Shown: positions 35,673-46,963 of the stretch, piece after piece | Layout of the letters: every line of letters starts with the position of its first letter | Numbering within the stretch: position 1 is the stretch's first letter | Assembly: GCA_022578965.1 (NCBI GenBank) | Contig: MU400586.1 | Span: forward strand, 152,166 to 216,165 | Source: Xylaria sp. FL1777 | Taxonomy: Eukaryota > Ascomycota > Sordariomycetes > Xylariales > Xylariaceae | Length of the DNA: 64,000 bases | Direction of reading: 5' to 3' | The notes under the pieces: generated by a model | The model's database searches: none | What the model saw: only the letters and a program-made list of their open reading frames with translations | Told to the model about the DNA's origin: nothing | Made by a program: the position numbers and the translations under genes

Positions 35673-37498
35673 GGCATTATTTTGACATGACCATATGTCA
35701 CCAAGCTCTAGTGCTATATACATTTATGTAAGCTAGATAGCTAATTAAACACTTTATATTTGTGGTTTGCTTCACTGTGCCTCTTGTTCCTAGTGTCACA
35801 TAGCTATTCTGCTATACCTACAATTCCTTTCTCCGCGTAAACTTTTTTTAGACCTCTATAGTACTTATTCGAACCTAGAGTGATCTCCGATCTAGCCTTA
35901 ATACCCTTGCTCTCTAATTTAGTCCGCTACGTTTATCTAACTAAGTAAATGCTTGATACTAACCGTTTGCGTTTCAACTATAATTCACAAACAATTGAAG
36001 TTTCCCCACTTGCAAACTCCAACATTTAAGATAAAATGAATTAAAGAAACCTGAAGTGTCTTTTATTATAACATGTTGATATTATGTGCTGGGAAATGTG
36101 TCACAAGCTATGTTATATCGAGGGCCGATGTCAATGATTATAGATAAAGCGTACAGGTTGTCTATGCTACGCTATGAACAGACGGTTCGCCCTGTTTCTC
36201 GGCAACACATTGTTTCGCAGCCTTCTCGACCTGATCAACTGGATCTCTCGACCCCGAACCGGGCCGTAGCCGGAGGTGGTTTGAGTTTAGGGCCCAAAAG
36301 GGTTTATTCCCCCTTGATGTGCTGACAACTATTTCGAGCGTTATCTTGGAAGTTCTTGGGGGGTTATTTTCAGTTTGAGAATGCGGGTTGACTCTGGCCG
36401 ATATCTGTCACAAGACCCCCTATAACAAGGGCTGTATGTCGGGGCTTGGAACTGAGTAGTTGACTCTCTATTCTTCATACAATAATCTGTTATGGCTGCA
36501 AAAGTTCATGCCTCCCATTAGGGCTGTTGCTAAGCATGGTGGCTATTCTTAAGTCCATATATAATTGGTTCGGAGTTCTCTGACCTCCAAGGTCCGCCAA
36601 TATGTCTTAGATTAGCAAGAGCTAAATAGCTTCACTTCTGGATACGCGAGACAGTCTCAATAGGTTTCAATTTAGCGTAGTACGGCCCCGGTGTCTCACC
36701 GAACTATGCGTCTGGAGATAGCACAAAGAATGTACTCAAGTTGGGCACTTGACCACCTACAGCTATTATATATGTACTGTGACTCGAAATCTATAATGGG
36801 ATGAGTATAAACCGATCGGCGGACGCGTCACGACGCATATGCAGTCAATATAGATGATAGATAGTAAAAGATGTCCGTCAATAAGAAGCAACCGGGCTAA
36901 TGGAGTCCGCCAACCATTTCCTCCTTACGAGGCTATCCACCTCTCTCTAACAAGAGCTACCCCCCTGCATACAGCGCCAGGCAACCAACCGTCCTAAGGC
37001 CGATAACAGCGAGTTTATTGAGTGAATAAAGGGACTGCGGAAGGCTACTGTAGTACGGTTTGGGCCTAGCTGTGAGTTTACCCGGTGTTTGAGTCTCCAT
37101 TTTAGGTAATACGGAACGACGCCGCGCCGCCGGCAACATCGCTTTTCTCTCCGAAGAGTGGGAGATCATTTTCGGAGTTGAAGTCGCGTGAATCAGTCCA
37201 CAACAATTCTGTATGGAGTAAACCCCAGAAAAGGGGCCAATATACTACCTACGTCATTGGGGTTGGGATACGGTAGTTAATGTTAGGCTGCGACGTCTTG
37301 TCGGCGCCACATCCGGGTTACGGGGTTCGTCCAAGACGGCCAAGCTTTTCCGACCATGTGGTCCAATTTACGCGATTAAACTAAGTATGCAAAATTAATA
37401 TATATGCTGTGTCTCCCCAACTCCAGAATGATCGTCTTGATCTTCGTTGACTTCTGCAAGGAATACTTAAGGTAGCACTAGCCGTCCCATCACTCACA
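35673..37498. other. intergenic between two AA9 genes
   Basis: AT-rich with stops in every frame; moderately rich in TA steps, possibly old mutated repeat DNA. A TATATATG sequence near 37399 lies about 100 bp ahead of the second AA9 start and may be its TATA element. No gene supported. Confidence 0.5.
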
Positions 37499-38563
37499 AT
37501 GCCTTCTCTCTCTACCGTCGTAGCTTTCTCTCTTCCCCTTGTCCAGTTAGCCTCTGCCCACGGCTATGTTGCTGGTATCAAAGTCAACCAAGGGGCATGG
37601 ATTGCAGGGTGCAACCCGAACTGGTACTATCAGCCCGCGGGTACAGCCCCTCAGACTCCCGGCTGGCAAGCGTTGAACCAGGACAACGGCTTCGTGGCCC
37701 CTGATGCCTACACCAGTTCCGATATTGCCTGCCACAAGAGCGCAACACCCGGTCAAACATACATCCCGGCCAATAGCGGTGACACGCTCACCCTGTACTG
37801 GAACACATGGCCTGACAGCCACAAGGGGCCTATTATTAACTATCTGGCCAAGTGCAGCGGTATGTAATTTTATTTCACAAAATACCCAGTTTCAGCCAGA
37901 CTCAAGAACATTCTTAGCACCCTTGAGTCTTTAGAAGTAAACATATGGCTGGCTTAAGGATTCTTTCTAATATAGTATAATAGGAGAGTGCACATCTGCA
38001 ACCGCCGGTGGCTTATCATTCACTAAGATTTCCCAAGGCGCCTATCTATCTGGCAGCAATCCAGGGGACTGGGTTACCGATACTAGTATGTGCACACTGG
38101 AGTCATTTTCTTCCCTTTCTAGTAACCTGATGACTCCCAAGATGTCTCGGGAGCATGCATCAGGGGTATAATATTTACGAAAAGAGTAATTGCTGACTCC
38201 AGCGAACATAGTGATCGCCCAGAACTTCACCTCGGACTTCGTGATCCCTTCTGGTCTGGCTCCGGGTAACTACGTCCTCCGACACGAGATCATTGCGTTG
38301 CACAGGTATGTCGTTGAACCCGATTTCGAAAAGAAGCTATAAATTGCTAAGACTGTTATGATTACAGCGCAGGAAACCCTGACGGAGCACAAAACTACCC
38401 CATGTGTCTTAACATCAAGGTCGGCAGCGGAGGATCGACGTCGTTGCCGGCGGGTGAGCCCGCGACCTCCTTGTACACCCCGACTGACCCGGGTATCCTT
38501 TTCAACCTATACACTACTTTCAGTAGCTACCCTATTCCCGGTCCATCTGTCTGGACTAGCTAA
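37499..38563 (+). CDS. AA9 lytic polysaccharide monooxygenase without binding module, 253 aa
   Basis: Secreted copper-dependent oxidative glycanase. Four exons, 37499-37859, 37984-38085, 38203-38305, 38368-38563; introns 124, 117 and 62 nt, all with GTATGT donors. Signal peptide 1-20, His21 (ASA/HGYV) as the N-terminal copper ligand, second copper His at 108 (DSHKGP), second-sphere His188 (IIALHS) and axial Tyr199 (QNYPMC); all active-site residues are in place. NxT glycosylation site in AQNFTSDF. It ends soon after the catalytic domain, with no linker or CBM. Sequence and intron pattern differ clearly from the neighbouring AA9 gene, so the pair is not a recent tandem duplicate. Confidence 0.94.
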
Positions 38564-38801
38564 ATCAACGGGGCGACTATATTATCCTGGGACATGGTCC
38601 AAAGTTCAGTCACTATAACAACTTTCACCACAATCGTCACTTGCATTGCATCTTAGATATGTAGAACGTTTAAGTAGCTTGCATGAATCATAGAACTTTG
38701 CATAATTCAATTTTGCTCATAACAAATAGTTCCATTTCATCGCTATCTAATTCCTAGTGATGTGAATGTGTAGGTAATCAAATTAGCCAAAAAATAATTA
38801 T

Positions 38802-39572
38802 TTACATGACATACCTGTAAGTCTGGTTACGAAACCCGTAAGCTGAATCTGGGTAACTATGGGCGTATGTAAACGGCCCCTGTGGCATAGCTGCAGCTCT
38901 TTGCATCTGAGGATAATAAGCTGAGTTTTGCTGTTGGGTGTAATAAGGTAGCCTTGGCGGTGTAACTTCGAACCCCTGGGTTTGAAGGTCATAGGGGTTG
39001 AGATATTTTTGGGTATAATACTGTGATGTCTGTATTGTAGGCTCGATCCAGTGGTTTTGAGGAGTGTAAACCCAGTTCGGCTGTTGTTGAGTATAAATCG
39101 GCGGGCTATGCATGGTTGCTTCGACCCTTTGGATTTGAGGATTGTAAGTCCAGTTTGGATATCCGCGTGTGTAAGTAAACGGGCCCTGCGGCATGCCCCC
39201 GAACCCCTGACTGTGAAGGTCATAAGCGAAACTCAGTGGTGTTTGGGTATGAATAGGTAGCTCTAGTGGTGTTGAGTCGGCCTCCTCTACCGGCTCCTTC
39301 GTAGCCTGGTCATCAATACCCATGAAAACAGATGAACTATGAGGGAAAACGAAAGGTCCTTTCCCACCCGAAGCATGTTCTTCTTCCTCAGCTACCTCGA
39401 TCAACCACTTCTTGAAAGGGTCTTCCTTTCGCCTTGTAATAGGAGTGAACCCAGAGAGATGTTCACCAATGTTCTCACTATCAGAACTCTCAGAGGCCTG
39501 CTCCAAGTCAAAGTAGAGCTCAATATTATCATAAGTTTCCTGTTCCTCCCGGCCCTGTGTTTTATCAGACAT
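38802..39572 (-). CDS. tandem-repeat Tyr/Gln/Pro-rich protein, 256 aa
   Basis: Not recognised. Single exon; start taken at the ATG at 39572 since the longer frame begins with GTG. Residues 1-115 are acidic and polar (EVAEEEEHASGGKG, stretches of E/S). From residue 117 to 244 there are five consecutive units of 25-26 residues, each starting with Tyr and built as Y-x-x-Q-x-Q ... P-x-x-Y-T-x-x-x-P-N, beginning at 117, 143, 169, 194 and 219, then a truncated sixth unit. The repeat part is rich in Y, Q, P, N and G and nearly free of D/E/K/L, a prion-like or phase-separating composition. No signal peptide, so it is probably intracellular. It lies tail-to-tail with the AA9 gene (238 bp). Confidence 0.7.
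   Translation of the reverse strand: MSDKTQGREEQETYDNIELYFDLEQASESSDSENIGEHLSGFTPITRRKEDPFKKWLIEVAEEEEHASGGKGPFVFPHSSSVFMGIDDQATKEPVEEADSTPLELPIHTQTPLSFAYDLHSQGFGGMPQGPFTYTRGYPNWTYNPQIQRVEATMHSPPIYTQQQPNWVYTPQNHWIEPTIQTSQYYTQKYLNPYDLQTQGFEVTPPRLPYYTQQQNSAYYPQMQRAAAMPQGPFTYAHSYPDSAYGFRNQTYRYVM
38841..39224 (-). repeat. five protein-level tandem units (75-78 bp each)
   Basis: Coding-strand units of 78, 78, 75, 75 and 78 bp corresponding to residues 117-244 of the repeat protein. Units one and five share GMPQGPFTY-like and MPQGPFTYAHSYP-like segments, units two and four share YTQQQ, so they diverged from one ancestral unit by duplication. Confidence 0.8.
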
Positions 39573-41496
39573 ATTCACTTACATTGAGGGAAATCCGGGT
39601 CGGTGTTAGCGCTGGCAGAGTACCGGACTCCCAATGAATATTTGAGATGTATTACAGTCCGGAACTAGATTCACGGCCTCATTCTGGCCGCTAGCTTCTA
39701 TTTAACGACTTGCTAATGTTAAAGAAAGACTAAAGTAAGGTAAAGTTCTTTATGTTTTTTCAACAATACCAACAACAAAGCTGTCTTTGGGTTTGTAACT
39801 AGAAAGAATAAAGACATTGTTCCTGTATTAGCCTGATGTCATTGAGACGCCGGACAACCCGTTATAGACTATGTTTTCCTTTTGAATCATTTACTTTTAG
39901 TTACAACAATACAATCGCGAACGGTTTCTTCAGCTAGAAGCTTGTTAAAAAATATCTGACATCGTTAGCTGTTGTATAGAGCTAGGCAATATGAGGAACT
40001 TGGTACGAGAGCCTATGCTGACTCATTACGGTGATTTGTGGCAGTGCGGTGGCTTTGCAGGCTTTGTGACCCTATCTTGTAGCTGCTAGGCCTCTGTTTT
40101 GCTATCGGGGTGTTGGCCTTATCGGTATACCGTTTTAAAGAAAATGGAACCGTTAAGCTGCTAAGTTATGCTGCTTCTCTTACTCTAAACAATGCTATGC
40201 TTAGGTATACCTATCCCCTAGTAGAGACCTAGATGATTATTGTAATTCGAAGTCTAATTTTAAGCCCTTTAAAAGAGCCCTTGTTATACTCTGGAATTTA
40301 AAACTTGTAGCAACTATCCTTGATTTATTAAGTAGCTTACTGCACTAGCATTTAAACACAGAGGCATGCTATTGCTTTTTTAGGCAGCTATCTTAAGTTG
40401 GATACCTATATCGATTTTTGCATTTCCCCTTTAGTTAACGTATTGTTTGACCCTTTATATATCTCTGACTATTTTTAGCTTATATGCTTTGCCAGCCTCT
40501 TATATAATATCTTTGTGGCGCTATAGCTACCCTTGTTACTATTGTTGATCCCTAACTGTTAATATTATGGGGTTTAGTGACAAGGATGTGTTTTTAATCC
40601 TGTTGGCGGGCTTTGCATAGGTGATCTGTTGCCCTTGTGCTGTACTGTGCTATCCTATTTCTAGATGGAAACGTGGGCGAAATGTTACTAAACAACGTAC
40701 GTTGACAACAACCCCTGTTACATTTATCTGTGTGCTTTGACAGCAACCTATGTATAAATTGCTGACAGACAAAGGTCGAGAGAAGGGCCATAGCAACCAA
40801 ACAGGCTACCACAACCAAGCGGGCTACTGTAACCAAGCTTTCTCTCTTGACTAACGAACAAGGGCAATCCTTGTGTCGAAATATATGCTGCCTAACAGGC
40901 ATATGGGCTCTTGACACGTCTTCTGTTAGAAATTTGACTGCAGATCTACGAGGCTTTGTATGCAGGAACCGTTGTCTATCTGATAGATTACGGTAATGCG
41001 CCTTTCGACATGAACATATGTGCACATTCTGAGAGGCTTGAGGACAGTCTATGAACGGTGCTGGCGAACACGGAGACGACTAATCTACCTGCTTGCATTG
41101 CTGCAAACCTGTCGCTGGATGTAAGTTCACCGAGTTGTCGACTGCGCAAGACCTCTGTAGACAGAATACAGGGGTTTTACGATCTGGATAGACATATTGA
41201 CATTTCCTGCGTGTCGTCAGATATTTGGAATCGATCCTACAGCTATACAAAACTGTTATGCTGTTCTTTAGCCAGCACCTCAGTTGTTCCCTCCTTCCTA
41301 GCAAGTTCCCGAAGGATCAATACGTTCTCTGGATTTATTAGTCCCCCTTTTTAATTGCTTGAAATACTTATCAGGATCTCCAAAGGCAAGGCTTCGAGAC
41401 GGCTACCGTGGAAGGGAATGTATCTTGTGAACACACTCGTTGTGATGAATATTCACAGAGACCTGTAGGCAAATCTCATTCCTCATCATGCAGCAA
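39573..41496. other. intergenic with probable decayed repeat DNA
   Basis: About 39700-40620 is AT-rich, stop-dense and rich in TA steps and TTTTTAG/AGCTT words, the look of a transposon relic damaged by repeat-induced point mutation. An 18-bp unit (ending in GGCTAC) is repeated at 40792-40809 and 40810-40827 with a partial third. A 143-codon minus-strand frame at 40594-41025 spans that repeat but has no protein-like composition. Confidence 0.45.
39720..40620. mobile_element. possible RIP-degraded transposon relic
   Basis: AT-rich island with low CpG, many TpA steps, no open frame and no terminal repeats that I can delimit. The assignment rests on composition only; the family cannot be told. 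Confidence 0.3.
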
Positions 41497-42801
41497 TCAT
41501 TGTCCGCTCGGTGATAGCTCGGACTGGAGAGGCTCGAGACTTGCTTCACGGGCTGGAGAAGGTGAGTCTATGTATCGAGGTGCGCGTCGTATCCCGGTGA
41601 GTTCGTAATAGGCGTCCCAGTCAAAGTTTTCGTCATCGGAGCCGTCGTGTGCCTCAACTTCAGTCCTTTTCCGCTCTTCTATTACAAGGGGCTCGTAATG
41701 GGAAGCGTTTTCTCCTCCAAAATTCGAAAGCAGCCACTCGTGGTAGGAACTATTATCGTCTGTGTCATCGTACCACTCTGCAGGAATCCAACCACCAAAG
41801 TCGTCCGGGGGAAGTGTCCAAAACTGTTGGGCAGGATTGATGGGGCGGTCGCCGGCCTGCTTGTACATTGGTGCATACTTGGTCTGCGAGAAGACGACAG
41901 ATATGTTGTAATCAACCAGCACAACTCGAGGGGACTGACCAGGAGGCAGTGTAGTTTTCTTGGGACTCGGAACAATAATGACATTTCGGGGAGATAAATC
42001 AACTTGATCGAGTCCCGAATGCTCTTGTCTTTGTACTCCATCCAGTAACTCGGCGAAAATGCTCAGACGATAATCTAAGTTGTAGTGAAAAGCATCGCGC
42101 CCAGCCATCGGGCCCGAGGAATTCTTGGCAAAGAGGTCTAGCATAGAAGACCCATCGAGGTATTCGATGAGAATGAGGCGTACCCGTCTCGTGTGTGTCT
42201 TCCCCTGACTGGAAAGCGGCAACTCGAAAGTCCAAGACCCGTAGTACTTGGGCGCGAATCCGGGTTTCTGCCGAGCTTCGTCGGCCTCAAGATGTCGGTA
42301 AGCAGCCGATTCGCGGCTGTAGTCCTTCTCAGCCCAATAGGTAGCGCTGCTAGGTACATTTGCAAGGTCATCAACAGATGGGTAATACAATGAGTCGAAG
42401 ATCTTTGCCGTGACGAGATGCGGCCATTCCTGCCCTTGTTCCGTCATGTAGCCAGCAACGACTTGAGCACCCCGCGCATTCCCGATAGTGATGGCATGGT
42501 TTATCGTGAATATGGCGGTACGGGGGAGGGAAGCGGAAGGCCACTGGGTTTCTTCGGGTGGACGTTGCAGAACTTGCTGAGTCTGAGGTGTCGTTCTGAG
42601 CCACTCATTGGAGAAAACGGGCAAACGGGAAGGGGGGTACGCCCCAGATCCGCCCCCTGGCCCAAATGGAGGCGGTGGCTCGTGCTCTGAGACATTAAAT
42701 ATGAAGCCGGGCAAGTAGGGACATTCCGGCTTATTAGGGTCCGGAGGGGGCGACCAGATAACTCTTATTCGGGGCGGAGAATGAGTTCCCTGTGAAGACA
42801 T
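41497..42801 (-). CDS. degenerate protein-kinase-like protein, 434 aa
   Basis: Single exon. Residues 1-100 are Pro-rich. The remainder has the kinase-like fold order seen in fungal RIO/APH-like proteins: HLVTAKIFDSLYYP (strand with the VAIK-type lysine), a helix rich in E/R (SRESAAYRHLEAD), hinge LILIEYLDGSSM, then the catalytic loop GLDQVDLSPRN and the metal site VVLVDYNIS. Compared with the family norm HxDLxPRN, the His is replaced (QVDLSPRN) while Asp and Asn remain, and VDYN stands in for the DFG-type motif. The C-terminus is acidic and ends with a Ser/Pro-rich tail. This pattern is frequent in lineage-specific, expanded fungal kinase-like families of unknown substrate; activity is uncertain. 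Confidence 0.8.
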   Translation of the reverse strand: MSSQGTHSPPRIRVIWSPPPDPNKPECPYLPGFIFNVSEHEPPPPFGPGGGSGAYPPSRLPVFSNEWLRTTPQTQQVLQRPPEETQWPSASLPRTAIFTINHAITIGNARGAQVVAGYMTEQGQEWPHLVTAKIFDSLYYPSVDDLANVPSSATYWAEKDYSRESAAYRHLEADEARQKPGFAPKYYGSWTFELPLSSQGKTHTRRVRLILIEYLDGSSMLDLFAKNSSGPMAGRDAFHYNLDYRLSIFAELLDGVQRQEHSGLDQVDLSPRNVIIVPSPKKTTLPPGQSPRVVLVDYNISVVFSQTKYAPMYKQAGDRPINPAQQFWTLPPDDFGGWIPAEWYDDTDDNSSYHEWLLSNFGGENASHYEPLVIEERKRTEVEAHDGSDDENFDWDAYYELTGIRRAPRYIDSPSPAREASLEPLQSELSPSGQ

Positions 42802-43812
42802 GGCGACGTCTGCGGTTGTGAATCAGAGTGTTACAAAAACAGATGTTTGGACAAGCGAATGGTAATCCGATCAGAACAGTGGATGCTCAGAGTGCCTCGT
42901 TTTTAATGGCCGAGTCAACGAGTTATTTGGTCAAGTGGGGAGGCAATCGCTAATCTTAATGAATGGGTGTCCTGGTCAGTCGAAGAACGAGGCAGCCATT
43001 TTCGACGGACTGTAACTACACGGTATAATCAGAATCATGATCTCAGACCATAAAGTGTAGCTATATATGATAATAAATTTATTATGATTAACTTAGCCGT
43101 TATCTGAGATTTAAACAGTGATGCGGTTCTGGATCGATGATGTTGGGATTGACATTGGTGGTAAATCCTGATTGGCTCCAGGTTTCCGTTGCGGTAAAAA
43201 CCATAAAATTCCAAAAAGTTGGTCTTATTGGCGCTGATATAGATATGCCCTACTGGGGTGGTGTAGGTTTGGCCCGTATAATATAGGACAAAGCGACCGT
43301 AAATGACCATTTCCGACGAAAACAACCGTTACCTTCCGTTTCCCCCGCCACACCTCGCGCCACAGCCATCTGCATCTATCAATAGTGACAGCACTGAAAA
43401 TTCTCACTTTCCTTCAGTCTAAAGAAAGTATGTACCGTGGTGTTGGTATCAATAGAATCTTTGCGAGAATGCGACTTATCGGCTCACTTTAATCATTTCA
43501 ATTATTTGGTGGCTGCTGCGAAAATGAATTTACTCATTGGTCATGCCCAAGTTTCGTGGGGTAACGGTCACGTAAGCGTCTCTAGGCCAGTAGGGCGAAG
43601 ACGGGATGGGAGACTCTAATGATGGGAGACTCTAATTTCGGAAGCCACAACCTCCAGTCCTGGAGGCTTCCATCCCAACACTTACACATTTGTATGCAAA
43701 ATATAGACACAAATAGACAATATGTGCAACGAAATGTAAAGGGGTAAAGTAAAATGTACATTCTCCCTAACTTCCCATCAAAATAATACTTCATGCCGAC
43801 AATATACCAGTC
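42802..43812. other. intergenic with an unresolved possible small gene
   Basis: On the minus strand between about 43380 and 43090 several overlapping frames have protein-like stretches (VGHIYISANKTNFLEFYGF in one frame, MVFTATETWSQSGF in another) and a possible intron donor GTAACG near 43331 with a CCCCAG acceptor near 43253. I could not settle a model, so no CDS is given. A short direct repeat of a GGGAGACTCTAAT word occurs at about 43607-43635. Confidence 0.35.
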
Positions 43813-45352
43813 TTACAACTCATTTTCCCCCGAGCTGTTTCCAGCAAAGAGGTTATTGATGTCGACTATACCACCAAGCTCAACTCTGTCAGCAATCTCC
43901 TCAGAAGTGAGGGAAACCCGGGAGTTCTGCAACCACTCATTCATGCTCTCCTGGTCCGGATTCTTGAACTCCACAGTTTTCGCCGGCAATGCTTTGGTGC
44001 ACTCCGTAAGTTGGTTAATGTTGTTAACGCCGAGCAAGCTAAGACGGATATATGCTCTGGCGTAGTCCTACACATCGCGTGAGCTGAGACTCGCCTCTGA
44101 CTGAAATATGGTAATACGCTTCGGCTACTCACCGTATTCCAATGATCCTGACCCCCAGAACCGAGGAAAGAAATCCATTCAGAGTTTGTTACGGAGTATT
44201 TGGCCAGAGAGACGTCGCTCGGAAACTTGAAGACTCGTTCTGGGGCGCTGACAGAGCCGTATGTCTCCTCGTAGTAGAGCACGTCCCAAACACCAGGGGT
44301 GCTATCCTGAGGATCACCCGCTCGAGTGACATTCGTAAGCCGCTGTTGACTCGTTGTATGGGCGCCGAGAAGCGCGACGAGAGCGTGAGGGCTAATCGTC
44401 TTATCTCGGAATAGTCGGATGAGGTCTACCGCTTCGGAAAAGGGGCTGGGTAGCAGTTCTACTCTATTCACAACAGCGGAGTCTCGGCGACCTACGAAGG
44501 ATCGGACACGAGGGCCAAGGGGACACACCACGGTGGCCACAGTAGCACCCATCTCTGTGATATGTTAGAATTCGATCTTCAATGGCATGTCTTGCCCTTG
44601 GGAGCGTTGAAGACCCGAACGACTTGAGACTAAAGGGTAAGATAATTCTGCTTACTATTAAAACGTCAGCAATAACTCATATACTGTTCCCTATCAGGTG
44701 AAAGAAAGACGGATAGGATATAAGGGATTCATCACACATACCGGACTAAGTCGGCCATAGAGATATTGAAGCCTTTCTGGTTATGCCATTCATCATACCA
44801 AGTGATCATCTGGAGACACATGTCTTCCAGGCCACCGTTTTCCGGAAGGGTATACTCGTCCGTAAGACAGATGGAACCATCAGCTCCCCCGCCTTCAGAA
44901 GCAGTGGTCTTGGACCAGGTCCCAGCATCGTGAAAGCCGAGACGGACAGCCATTCGGGCCCATTTGGTGCATCGACCGGACTCTCCTCGGTATAAGGCCG
45001 CCATCTCGTCCGCTATGTACTTCCAAACGCAGCACGTGTCTTCGGCGCAGGCCGTCGAGTTCAACACTGGGACATCGGTGTAGGAGATATCGCTCTCCGG
45101 GGCGCCGAAGTTCATGAGCAGGTCTGTGATATCGCGGCCCACTCGCGTGAGGTTCGAGAAACTCAATGTAACAAGGTCTCCGAGCAGCTCGAAGGAATCG
45201 TCGCCTGCATCCACGCCGACATTGTCCAGATCAGCTGGATTCGTGACATCGATTTTAATTAGCTGCTTCATTCTGGGGAAACCCGGGAATGCGTCCACTG
45301 GGACTGACCCGAGGATCGTCCCGAGTGCTGCAACGACATTATAGAAATGCAT
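43813..45352 (-). CDS. class II (ligninase-type) haem peroxidase, 429 aa
   Basis: Secreted haem peroxidase of the fungal class II superfamily. Three exons, 45352-44738, 44552-44133, 44067-43813; introns 185 and 65 nt. Signal peptide 1-21 (cut near VDA/FPG). Distal site RLGFHDAG: Arg137, Phe140, His141, with Asp142 as calcium ligand; proximal haem His270 in LLGAHTT; class-typical CPLGPRVRSFVGRRDS. Multiple cysteines at about 102-108 and 128-179 would form disulfides. The first 90 residues before the conserved core are longer than in white-rot enzymes, a feature of ascomycete members. Tryptophan or Mn-binding residues for lignin oxidation cannot be judged here. Intron 1 uses a GTGTGA donor and a CAGAG acceptor, the only pair that keeps frame, so that junction is the least sure part. 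Confidence 0.88.
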
Positions 45353-46963
45353 GGTCGTGTAAGTTGAGATTAGGCAAAGTGACCGAGGTAGAGGCTTGAA
45401 AGGATGACTGTGTGCAATGAATCCCAACAAGTAGGCTCCCTAAATAGTCGCGAGTTCTCGACTGGAGGATCAGAGTAGATAATATTCGAGAGCTGTTTGA
45501 CTCTATCTGGCCTTGTCTGGCCTACCTCAACACATCCCATCATGAGCGCTACAATCTTTGCCAAGAGGGACTACGCCAGCACCTTACAAAAGATTGCGTC
45601 TTGGCCAACCATTCCACGTGCCTTACTCAATCATCTGTTAAGGCGCCATCACATAGTATCACACTAGTTCAGCCTTAACGCCGATTTTATAGCAAGGACC
45701 AAAGGCTGCGCGGAGAGGAGAAGCGAGCCTCCAGGTTGTATCCGTGTTGCGGGTCCCGGGCTTTCCCGTCGAGCTGCCTCGTCATGTTGGATATCCGGTC
45801 TATAGTATAGGTATACGACGGTGAAGAGCATCTAGTGTCAAGGGTTATCACGAGAGCACGTGTGCAAGGACGGGACGAGGCGCCTTGGAGAATTAGACCC
45901 TAACCCGATCGGTGGCAGACTTCTCGTGTCGAAGCCAAGAACTCTCGAGCGGATCTGCATGCTGCTTCTCCTAAAGAGAGGAGATTGCCGACCGCCACCG
46001 GGCTGCTTGATAATCGGTAGACGTTGAATATGGGTGTCATGAGGTCAGGATTAATCAGGTGAAAGCCCCTTGGTCCTCGATGCTACCATCTGCAGGGGGA
46101 AGTGGAGGAGGAAACCAGGAACCGCGAGCACCCCACATCACGCAATGTATTCTCCTAAGCCTTCCGGTATCCTGGTAGAAGATTTCGTCTATCGTGAGGG
46201 TGTGATCGCTGAGGGCGATTCTTATCTGTATCTACACTCTGCGACGTAAGCCCATAGTATCTTAATTTCTCGCGATACCCTGCATCAGGAAATCGACCAT
46301 TCTATCCTGGCTGAATATACCTACGAATTGGCGTAAGCCAGAGCAGCTATGTCCTCACAGGCATCGGCTTACCTAGACGAGTGATTCGGGATAGTTAATA
46401 TGTAAACTATCGCTAAGCCTGTAGACGGAGAGTGCAGCAGTTCCTCACCTTGGCGCCAAGATGATGTGCTCAAAGAGCGCGAGCTGCTTGCTGTTCGCAA
46501 CCTATCACTGGTCATTTTATCAATATTCAAATCCCGGCTCTTCTCCCTCTTAAATGAACAATTAAGTGGTCGAGAACGTCAATCGGGTTTAAAAATAAAG
46601 ATAGAAACGCAGCGGACGCGTTCTAGCTCATTTCCCCTGAACGCTGAGACTACGAGACCTGCGCAACCTCATTACCAGGTTTGCGGCGAGCGAAGACGCA
46701 GGGTGCAAGTCGAAGCGATGTTGGACCGGGGATGAGACCCCGTTCATACCTTGCGGAAGGGATTAACATAAGGACTAGACTGGGGACCGCAGATCGATCA
46801 CATCATGGAGCACGTGCAGCCCGTTCACAGCGGGAACTAGATAGACTAGGATGCTCACAGGTAAGTAAGTTGAGTTCGTATCTAACTATACAGTCTTTAT
46901 TCGTGGGTATCATCACATGCTACCTTTTACTCAAAAGGTGAGGGTGTATCTATCATTGTCCAA
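45353..46963. other. intergenic, nothing recognised
   Basis: Promoter region of the peroxidase gene and 3' flank of the chitinase gene. Short frames only (for example 46466-46735), without coding character. No repeat seen. Confidence 0.6.

Noticed and set aside
40594..41025. 143-codon minus-strand frame
   Set aside because: Spans an 18-bp repeat, unusual Cys/Arg/His composition, no family likeness; probably chance in decayed repeat DNA.
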